Source: Candidatus Pacearchaeota archaeon RBG_13_36_9
GTDB lineage: Archaea; Nanobdellota; Nanobdellia; Pacearchaeales; GW2011-AR1
Reading direction: 5' to 3'
Length of the DNA: 6,341 nucleotides
Assembly: GCA_001786395.1 (NCBI GenBank)
Contig: MFWN01000082.1
Location: 163 to 6,503 of the forward strand
The notes under the pieces are model-generated. The model was not told the origin of the DNA. It saw nothing but the letters and a program-made list of their open reading frames with translations, and ran no database searches. Numbering within the stretch: position 1 is the first letter of the stretch; each line of letters begins with the position of its first letter. A program made the position numbers and the translations under genes. Positions 1-4,746 of this stretch are shown one piece after another.

Positions 1-20
1 GTTTTGTTTAGATAAGTTAA

Positions 21-117
21 GAGCCTGTAAGTCAATGGATAGACTTCCCGGCTTCGGCGAGTTAAATAATCAACTCAAAGATACCAGGCAATCGAGGTTC
101 GAATCCTCGCAGGCTCA
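21..117 (+). tRNA. tRNA-Arg (anticodon UCG) with a 25-nt intron
   Basis: Decodes CGA arginine codons; one is used in proS at 5122-5124. The acceptor stem is a perfect 7 bp (21-27 with 110-116), with U8 at 28. The D arm is 30-33 with 42-45, and its loop keeps A14, G18-G19 and A21. The T arm is 93-97 with 105-109 around TTCGAAT. The anticodon stem is 47-51 with 84-88 and contains one C49-A86 mismatch. The anticodon is 54-56 (TCG). A at D-loop position 20 and C35 fit known arginine identity elements. The discriminator is A117 and CCA is not encoded. After removal of 58-82 the mature tRNA is 72 nt with a 4-nt variable loop. The gene points toward the 3' end of dnaJ, 22 bp away. Its promoter box would lie left of the window. 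Confidence 0.9.
58..82 (+). other. tRNA intron at canonical position 37/38 with bulge-helix-bulge motif
   Basis: The precursor folds into the archaeal splicing-endonuclease geometry. The outer helix is the anticodon stem, followed by a 3-nt 3' bulge at 81-83 cut after 82. The central helix is 52-55 with 77-80 (three pairs plus a terminal C55-A77 mismatch). The 5' bulge is 56-58, cut after 57. The intronic hairpin is 59-63 (GAGTT) with 72-76 (AACTC) and an 8-nt loop. The central helix is imperfect, so this is a relaxed motif. The exact cut sites are inferred from the known rule of cleavage after the second bulge nucleotide. Confidence 0.8.
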
Positions 118-119
118 TT

Positions 120-138
120 AAAACCATTAAGCCAAAAA
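120..138 (-). terminator. possible U-tract terminator after dnaJ
   Basis: On the minus strand, directly after the dnaJ stop codon, there is a T5 run (138-134) and then a T4 run (123-120) before the tRNA is entered antisense. Archaeal RNA polymerase can terminate at such T-runs without a hairpin. The tRNA reading the other way has T5 runs at 151-155 and 164-168, inside the dnaJ 3' end. Evidence is position and base composition only. Confidence 0.35.
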
Positions 139-139
139 T

Positions 140-1201
140 TTATCCAACCATTTTTCTAAACTCTTTTTCCTTAAATCTGCTTAATTTTGGAATATCCACT
201 GTAACTTTTACAAACAAATCCCCCCTTCTATTGGAATTTAATAATGTCATTCCCTCCCCCTTTAATCTAAAAGTGGTAGGGCTCTGAGTTCCAGGAGGAA
301 TTTTCAGCTTTATCTCTTTATCAATTCCTTTTATCATGATTTTATCTCCAAATATTGCAGTTGCCAGTTCAATTTCTTTTTCCATTATCAGATTTTCTTC
401 ATCCCTTTCAAATTCAGAATCATTTTCTACATGAATAAAAACATACAAATCCCCATCAGGTGCATTTTTACCCGGCTCTCCCCTTCCTGGAATTCTTAAG
501 GACTGCCCATTGTTTATTCCTTTTGGAATTTTAATCTCTATTTTCTCGCTCTTTTCTATTCTTCCTGCTCCCTTGCACTTCTCACATAGTTTTGTTGCAA
601 TTTTGCCTCTGCCCCTGCATTTGTCGCAGGTTGTAACTGAAATGAACTGAGAATATCCATGCTGCCTGACATTTTTTATCTGTCCTGTCCCGTGGCACTT
701 GTCGCATTCTTTCAGATAATGGGGTTCAGCTCCCTCTCCCTTGCATTTGTCGCACACTTTAGAAACAGGAATTTCAATTGTTCTTTTAACGCCATAAAAT
801 GCATCTTCTAAGCTTATTTCCAAATCATACCTTAAATCAGCTCCTTCTTCATAATCATCATAACTGCCCCTACCTCTTCCTCCGGAAAAAATATCAAAAA
901 TGTCCCCTAATCCAAAATCCGAGAATAAATCCTCAAAATTAAAATTAGAGCTCCTAAATCCAGACAAGTCTTCCTGTGAAAAAGCAGAAGTTCCAAACTT
1001 GTCATACTGGGCTTTTTTATCTGCATTTCCAAGTACCTGATAAGCCTCGTTTATTTCCTTGAATTTTTCCTCAGCTTCTTTGTTTCCCGGATTTACATCC
1101 GGATGGTATTTCCTTGCCAGATGCCTGAATGCCTTCTTTATATCTTCAGGAGAAGCATCCTTTTTCACTCCAAGTATTCCATAATAGTCTTTGTTTGCCA
1201 T
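140..1201 (-). CDS. dnaJ: DnaJ (Hsp40) co-chaperone, full type I architecture
   Basis: 353-aa cytosolic co-chaperone that delivers unfolded clients to DnaK and stimulates its ATPase. The J domain spans about residues 1-70 with the HPD motif at 33-35, which is essential for activating Hsp70. A Gly/Phe-rich linker covers about 70-115. Four CxxCxGxG zinc repeats start at C150, C166, C192 and C206, all complete. C-terminal beta-sandwich and dimerisation regions follow, with the typical GDLYV segment near 250. Length is slightly below the 370-380 aa of many bacterial DnaJ proteins, with no internal loss apparent. The ATG at 1201 is supported by a TATA-like box 29 nt upstream and by the J domain starting immediately. 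It lies 35 nt after dnaK as the last gene of grpE-dnaK-dnaJ, and may have its own promoter as well as read-through. Confidence 0.97.
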   Translation of the reverse strand: MANKDYYGILGVKKDASPEDIKKAFRHLARKYHPDVNPGNKEAEEKFKEINEAYQVLGNADKKAQYDKFGTSAFSQEDLSGFRSSNFNFEDLFSDFGLGDIFDIFSGGRGRGSYDDYEEGADLRYDLEISLEDAFYGVKRTIEIPVSKVCDKCKGEGAEPHYLKECDKCHGTGQIKNVRQHGYSQFISVTTCDKCRGRGKIATKLCEKCKGAGRIEKSEKIEIKIPKGINNGQSLRIPGRGEPGKNAPDGDLYVFIHVENDSEFERDEENLIMEKEIELATAIFGDKIMIKGIDKEIKLKIPPGTQSPTTFRLKGEGMTLLNSNRRGDLFVKVTVDIPKLSRFKEKEFRKMVG

Positions 1202-1222
1202 GCCAGATAAAAAAGAACTGTA

Positions 1223-1230
1223 TTTTTAAA
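1223..1230 (-). promoter_or_regulatory. candidate TATA box for an internal dnaJ promoter
   Basis: The minus strand reads TTTAAAAA within the 35-nt dnaK-dnaJ spacer. Its first base is 29 nt from the A of the dnaJ ATG, the same distance as the boxes before the Lrp-like gene and proS. This would give a leaderless dnaJ mRNA. No Shine-Dalgarno sequence is visible before dnaJ, which fits. AT richness makes a chance match possible. Confidence 0.5.
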
Positions 1231-1236
1231 CCTTTT

Positions 1237-3108
1237 TTAGTCTTTTACTTCGTACTCAGCATCTACAGAATCATTTTTTCCTTTCTTGCTCTTTTTGCTG
1301 TTTCCCTCACTTTCCCCCCCGCCCGGATTTCCCTGATTCTCTTCCGCATACTTCTTAGAAGCATCCTGGTATAAAATAGTGGATGCTTCCTGCATTGCTT
1401 TTTGCAAATTTTCTGTTTCCTTCTTTATTCCATCAATATCATTTTTCTTCAAGGCTTCTTTTGCCTGCTTGATAGCAGATTCAACTTTCTCTTTCTGCTC
1501 CTTAACTAATTTGTCTCCTGATTCTGAAATGACTTTTTCGCAGGAATAAACAAGCGAATCAAGGGTGTTTCTTGCTTCAATCTCTTCTTTTTTCTTTCTG
1601 TCTTCTTCCTCGTGTTCCTTCGCTGCCTGCATCATCTTCTCCACTTCTTTATCAGAAAGTTTTGTTGAAGCAGTGATTGTCATTTTTTGCTCTTTTCCTG
1701 TTCCTAAATCTTTTGCGCCAACATTTAAAATCCCATTGGCATCAATATCAAAAGTGACCTCTATTTGAGGAACTCCTCTTGGAGCAGGCGGAATTCCCAT
1801 TAAATTAAAATTTCCCAAGCTGACATTATCTCTTGCCATTGGCCTTTCACCCTGCAAAACATGAATAGTTACTGCATTCTGAAAATCAGCTGCAGTTGAA
1901 AATATCTGGCTTTTCTTTGTAGGAATTGTTGTATTCCTATCTATTAACGAAGTCATTACCTCCCCTAAAGTTTCTATTCCAAGAGTTAATGGAGTAACAT
2001 CCAATAAAACAATATCTTTAATGTCTCCTGCTAAAATTGCCCCCTGTATTGCTGCGCCAATTGCAACGCACTCCATAGGGTCAACTACTTTTTCTAACTT
2101 TTTCCCTACCTTTTCTTCAATAAATTTCTGTACAATCGGCATTCTTGTAGGCCCTCCTACAAGGATAATTTTATCAATATTTTCTCTTTTTAAGTTAGCA
2201 TCTTTTAATGCCTGCTCCGCAGGATGTATGCATCTTTTTATAAGCGGCTCAATCAATTGCTCCAGTTTAGCCCTTGTTAGTTTTAATAATAAATGTTTAG
2301 GCCCTTTGTTTGTCGCTGAAACATAAGGCAGATTAATTTCTGTCTCCAAAACAGTAGATAATTCAATTTTTGCTTTTTCAGCAGCCTCTCTTACTCTCTG
2401 CATTGCTGTAGAATCCTCGTCTAGGTTCATTCCTTCCTGCTTCTTAAATTCCTCAACTATCCACCGGAGTACGGCTTCGTCCATGTCTGTCCCACCAAGT
2501 TGCGTGTCTCCTGAGGTAGAGAGTACCGTGAATGTCCCATCTCCAAACTCCATTATTGTCACATCTAATGTTCCACCGCCTAAATCAAATACTAGTATTT
2601 TATGCTCTCCTTCTTTGTCCAGCCCGTAAGCCATCGAAGCAGCAGTGGGTTCGTTAACTAATCTAACAACATCCAGTCCTGCGATTTTTCCAGCATCTTT
2701 TGTTGCTGTCCTTTGGTTATCATTAAAATAAGCAGGCACAGTTACGACTACCTTGCTGACTTTCTCTCCTAAAAATGCTTCTGCATCTCTTTTTATCTTC
2801 TGAAGCAAAAAAGCAGATATCTGTTGAGGGGTGTACTCTTTTCCATAGACTTTGTACTTGAAATCACTCCCCATCTTTCTTTTTGTTTTTGCAATAGTTC
2901 CTTCTGGATTTGAAACCGCCTGCCTTCTTGCAGGCTCTCCAACTAACAATTCTCCTGATTTTGTGAATGCAACAACCGAAGGAAACATCTTTCCAGCAAC
3001 AGTAGCTCCTTCTGCAGAAGGAATTATAGTTGGCTTTCCTCCAAGCATAACGGCTGCCTGGCTGTTTGATGTACCTAAATCAATTCCAATTATTTTTTCT
3101 TTTGCCAT
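1237..3108 (-). CDS. dnaK: DnaK (Hsp70) molecular chaperone
   Basis: 623-aa ATP-dependent cytosolic chaperone that binds and releases exposed hydrophobic peptides, driven by DnaJ and GrpE. The nucleotide-binding domain (about 1-364) shows phosphate-1 GIDLGTSNS at 8-16, phosphate-2 FDLGGGTLD at 174-182 and the adenosine motif ILVGGPTR at 315-322. K76 aligns with the catalytic lysine of Hsp70. The interdomain linker DIVLLDVTPLTLG is at 365-377, followed by the beta-sandwich substrate domain to about 480. The helical lid is at 480-585. A Gly/Ser/Lys-rich tail ends in DAEYEVKD, like bacterial DnaK tails. The segment after the catalytic lysine (about 80-100) appears to lack the roughly 23-residue insertion of Gram-negative DnaK, as in Gram-positive and archaeal forms. 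ATG starts 1 nt after the grpE stop, so translation is probably coupled. Confidence 0.98.
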   Translation of the reverse strand: MAKEKIIGIDLGTSNSQAAVMLGGKPTIIPSAEGATVAGKMFPSVVAFTKSGELLVGEPARRQAVSNPEGTIAKTKRKMGSDFKYKVYGKEYTPQQISAFLLQKIKRDAEAFLGEKVSKVVVTVPAYFNDNQRTATKDAGKIAGLDVVRLVNEPTAASMAYGLDKEGEHKILVFDLGGGTLDVTIMEFGDGTFTVLSTSGDTQLGGTDMDEAVLRWIVEEFKKQEGMNLDEDSTAMQRVREAAEKAKIELSTVLETEINLPYVSATNKGPKHLLLKLTRAKLEQLIEPLIKRCIHPAEQALKDANLKRENIDKIILVGGPTRMPIVQKFIEEKVGKKLEKVVDPMECVAIGAAIQGAILAGDIKDIVLLDVTPLTLGIETLGEVMTSLIDRNTTIPTKKSQIFSTAADFQNAVTIHVLQGERPMARDNVSLGNFNLMGIPPAPRGVPQIEVTFDIDANGILNVGAKDLGTGKEQKMTITASTKLSDKEVEKMMQAAKEHEEEDRKKKEEIEARNTLDSLVYSCEKVISESGDKLVKEQKEKVESAIKQAKEALKKNDIDGIKKETENLQKAMQEASTILYQDASKKYAEENQGNPGGGESEGNSKKSKKGKNDSVDAEYEVKD

Positions 3109-3109
3109 A

Positions 3110-3685
3110 TTATTTCTCTTTATTTTCTAATTTTTCTTCCTTATTTAATTTTTCTTTTTCCTTATCTAAACTTTTTTCATTCTTTGCAACTTTTACCTTG
3201 CTTGCCCTTATCACTTTTGAGTCTAAAGTGTATCCTTTTTGTATCTCTTCAAGTATCTCGTCCTCTCCTCTGTCGCTGCACTCCTTACACAATACTTCGT
3301 GTAAATGGGGGTTGAATTTTTTCCCCAATGATTCTATTCTCTTCAATCCATGCTTCTCCAGTATTTTGAAAAATTTCTTTTCAATTAACATTAATCCTTC
3401 TTTATCTTTTCCAGCGCCCCTTGAGTTTATTGAAGCATCAAAATCATCCAAAACTGCTATTAATTCTCTAATCAGGTTTTCATTTGCTAGCTTTATTATC
3501 TGACATTTTTCTTTTTCAAATTGTTTCCTGTAATTATCAAAATCTGCATGAAGATACTTTAACTGATTTAATCTTTCTTCTGCTGATTTTTTTGCTTCTT
3601 CTAATTGTTTTTTTAAGACTTCTGCTTCTTGCCTTTGGTCTTCTTTTATTTCTTTTTCTTCCTCTGGTTTTTTTTCAGTATTCAT
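3110..3685 (-). CDS. grpE: GrpE nucleotide-exchange factor for DnaK
   Basis: 191-aa dimeric factor that releases ADP from DnaK. It has a charged N-terminus and a long coiled coil (about 10-75). The four-helix dimer region follows to about 120. The C-terminal beta domain has the family signature FNPHLHEVL (124-132) and EEIQKGYTLDSKVIRASKVKV (146-166, split EEIQKGYTLD / SKVIRASKVKV). A Lys/Glu-rich tail covers about 168-191. A CxxC pair (C133, C136) sits in the beta domain. I chose ATG at 3685; an in-frame TTG at 3697 would add MANT. The strongest TATA box (3714-3721) predicts transcription starting near 3692, which would leave the TTG outside the mRNA. First gene of the operon, ending 1 nt before dnaK. 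Confidence 0.95.
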   Translation of the reverse strand: MNTEKKPEEEKEIKEDQRQEAEVLKKQLEEAKKSAEERLNQLKYLHADFDNYRKQFEKEKCQIIKLANENLIRELIAVLDDFDASINSRGAGKDKEGLMLIEKKFFKILEKHGLKRIESLGKKFNPHLHEVLCKECSDRGEDEILEEIQKGYTLDSKVIRASKVKVAKNEKSLDKEKEKLNKEEKLENKEK

Positions 3686-3713
3686 TGTATTCGCCAAACT
3701 CTTTATCCAAAGT

Positions 3714-3721
3714 TATATAAA
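3714..3721 (-). promoter_or_regulatory. candidate TATA box for the grpE-dnaK-dnaJ operon
   Basis: The minus strand reads TTTATATA, the same 8-mer as the box before the divergent regulator gene. Applying the 29-nt box-to-start distance seen elsewhere in the window, transcription would begin near 3692, giving about a 7-nt leader before ATG 3685. Other AT-rich matches upstream (AAATATAT from 3730, TATATAAA from 3744) cannot be excluded as alternative boxes. Confidence 0.5.
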
Positions 3722-3771
3722 CATATATTTTCACCATTTATATACATTTTTGCATTATTTATCATAAAAAA

Positions 3772-3798
3772 GATACTATTTGATACTTTTTAGATATA
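3772..3798 (+). promoter_or_regulatory. phased GATACT repeats upstream of the regulator's TATA box
   Basis: GATACT occurs at 3772-3777 and 3782-3787, followed by GATATA at 3793-3798, so copies start 10 and 11 bp apart, about one helical turn. The last copy abuts the TATA box at 3799, in the position of a BRE or upstream activating site. Archaeal Lrp-family regulators often bind arrays of weak AT-rich sites on one DNA face. Binding here by the adjacent regulator is inference. Confidence 0.35.
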
Positions 3799-3806
3799 TT
3801 TATATA
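3799..3806 (+). promoter_or_regulatory. TATA box of the Lrp/AsnC-like gene
   Basis: TTTATATA with its first base exactly 29 nt before the ATG at 3828, which predicts a leaderless transcript. This decides the start, since the reading frame is open upstream to a TTG at 3780 that would lie upstream of this box. Flanking TATAT and ATATA (3801-3812) form a small inverted repeat. Confidence 0.6.
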
Positions 3807-3827
3807 CATATAGTACCTTTAATTACT

Positions 3828-4346
3828 ATGTTAAAAGTAACTACGAGAGAAAAACAAGTTTTATCTGAATTATTAAAAAACTGCAAGACTAGCGACCAGG
3901 AGATAGCAAGAAGGTTGAGGACCTCACGCCCTACGGTCTTAAAGATAAGAAAACGGCTTGAAGAAAAAGAGCTGTTAAAAGGATATATCCCTAAGGTGAA
4001 CTTTGAAAAATTGGGCTTGAGCATCCATGCAGTAATCTTATACAGATGGAAAGACTATTCAAAGGCAAAAGAACTTGAAAGGATAATGAATCTGATAAAG
4101 TCCTTTCCAGAAGTTATTTTGTTTGTAAAAGGAGAAGGAGTCGGCAGCAAAACAGATTTGATAATCTCGGTCCATAAAGACTTAAAAGACTACGAGACAT
4201 TTATTAGAAGGCTCAAATACGAATGCAAAGATAACATAGAAAGCGTGGAAGTCTTCTTATCTTCAATGGAAGGAATTTCCAAATGGTATGATTTATCTTC
4301 CCCGGCAATAAATGCCTTGAATGAAAAAGTTATTCATTCAAAATAA
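3828..4346 (+). CDS. Lrp/AsnC-family transcriptional regulator
   Basis: 172-aa DNA-binding regulator. The winged helix-turn-helix (about 4-50) includes TSDQEIARRLRTSRPTVLKIRKRL, read as TSDQEIARRLR (21-31) then TSRPTVLKIRKRL (32-44), with a helix-turn-helix pattern typical of AsnC. A hinge (about 51-64) leads to an alpha/beta domain (about 65-147) of alternating strands and helices that resembles the RAM/ACT-like ligand and oligomerisation domain of this family. A short C-terminal extension follows. Start at ATG 3828 is supported by the TATA spacing and by the helix-turn-helix beginning at once. It is divergent from the grpE-dnaK-dnaJ operon across 142 bp, so it could control itself, the chaperones, or distant amino-acid genes; no ligand can be read from the sequence. 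The 3' end converges on the next gene with a 2-nt gap. Confidence 0.85.
   Translation: MLKVTTREKQVLSELLKNCKTSDQEIARRLRTSRPTVLKIRKRLEEKELLKGYIPKVNFEKLGLSIHAVILYRWKDYSKAKELERIMNLIKSFPEVILFVKGEGVGSKTDLIISVHKDLKDYETFIRRLKYECKDNIESVEVFLSSMEGISKWYDLSSPAINALNEKVIHSK
4317..4341. terminator. 9-bp inverted repeat at the junction of convergent genes
   Basis: TTGAATGAA (4317-4325) pairs perfectly with TTCATTCAA (4333-4341) across a 7-nt loop, just inside the 3' end of the Lrp-like gene. A 4-bp hairpin (GGCA 4304-4307 with TGCC 4313-4316) directly abuts it. Read on the minus strand, the loop and right arm contain a T5 run, which suits termination of the small Cys-rich gene. Archaeal termination does not need a hairpin, so this could instead protect 3' ends. 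Confidence 0.35.
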
Positions 4347-4348
4347 GA

Positions 4349-4693
4349 TTATTCAAAATCTTCTCCAGTAACTTCTTTGTACCACTCTCTAAAAGACATA
4401 GAGTTTCCTCCTACGAGACAAACACCTGAATCAGATATTTTATCTTCTAAAACAGAACGATTTTCTTCATCATTCAATCCGCATAAAGCCCAACAAGGCC
4501 CTCCTTCTTGATTTTCCATTTCGCACGGAGAATTAGCTCTCATTGTAACTACCTTTAATCCGCAAGTGTTACTTCCGGGCTTTTCTATAAAAGTATTTGC
4601 AATAGAAGCCCAATAAAACCTATAAAAAGGGCATCTGTAATCTTCCAATAACTCCCCTCCATCTTCTTGCAATGGAACGTTTTGCATAATCAT
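4349..4693 (-). CDS. unrecognised acidic six-cysteine small protein
   Basis: 114 aa; I do not recognise the family. Six cysteines lie at 21, 44, 57, 67, 71 and 92. Notable patterns are YRCPFYRFYW at 19-28, CGL at 44-46, PCEME at 56-60 and PCWALCGL at 66-73. There is no signal peptide or membrane segment, and the protein is acidic. The cysteine number and spacing suggest a metal site (zinc or iron-sulfur), which is inference. It is probably a real gene: it fills the space between two well-supported genes without overlapping either, and its ATG at 4693 lies 30 nt from a TATA-like box. A second ATG at 4687 would shorten it by two residues. It is convergent with the Lrp-like gene and divergent from proS. 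Confidence 0.8.
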   Translation of the reverse strand: MIMQNVPLQEDGGELLEDYRCPFYRFYWASIANTFIEKPGSNTCGLKVVTMRANSPCEMENQEGGPCWALCGLNDEENRSVLEDKISDSGVCLVGGNSMSFREWYKEVTGEDFE

Positions 4694-4715
4694 TTTCGTT
4701 TAAAGTCATGCACTA

Positions 4716-4723
4716 TATTTAAA
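4716..4723 (-). promoter_or_regulatory. TATA box of the six-cysteine gene, overlapping that of proS
   Basis: The minus strand reads TTTAAATA starting at 4723, 30 nt from the A of the ATG at 4693. It sits inside the same 12-bp tract (4714-4725, TATATTTAAAAA) that provides the proS box. One TBP-binding element may therefore serve both directions. Confidence 0.5.
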
Positions 4724-4725
4724 AA
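4718..4725 (+). promoter_or_regulatory. TATA box of proS
   Basis: TTTAAAAA starts exactly 29 nt before the proS ATG at 4747, predicting a leaderless mRNA. This argues against the in-frame TTG at 4729, which would lie only 11 nt after the first base of the box and so upstream of any transcript. Confidence 0.6.
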
Positions 4726-4746
4726 TGCTTGTGTTCTATAATAAGA

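Larger units (their letters stand above)
3736..3809. repeat. two exact 12-bp copies of a TATA-like element
   Basis: ATTTATATACAT occurs at 3736-3747 and again at 3798-3809, 62 bp apart, in the divergent intergenic region. The right copy contains the box of the Lrp-like gene. The left copy is too far from any start to be a leaderless promoter for it. A related ATATGTTTATATAAC lies on the minus strand at 3712-3726. These may be alternative promoters, regulator sites, or coincidence in very AT-rich DNA. Confidence 0.4.

Noticed and set aside
54..56. A glutamine tRNA produced by editing C35 to U
   Set aside because: Resolving the C55-A77 mismatch this way would change the anticodon to UUG, while A20 and the unedited anticodon both fit arginine. 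The partner base is in the intron and is discarded.
1129..3503. Long open frames on the plus strand opposite dnaK and grpE
   Set aside because: They are antisense shadows of strongly conserved chaperone genes, with low-complexity Phe/Ser/Leu-rich translations and no promoter geometry.
3695..3697. TTG as the grpE start
   Set aside because: It adds only four residues, is a weaker start codon than ATG 3685, and lies too close to the best TATA box (24 nt from its first base) to be inside the transcript.
3780..3827. N-terminal extension of the Lrp-like gene from TTG 3780
   Set aside because: The 16 extra residues are translated promoter DNA (Ile/Tyr/Phe-rich), and the TATA box lies inside them.
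4729..4746. N-terminal extension of proS from TTG 4729
   Set aside because: The codon is 11 nt after the first base of the TATA box and would be upstream of the transcript.
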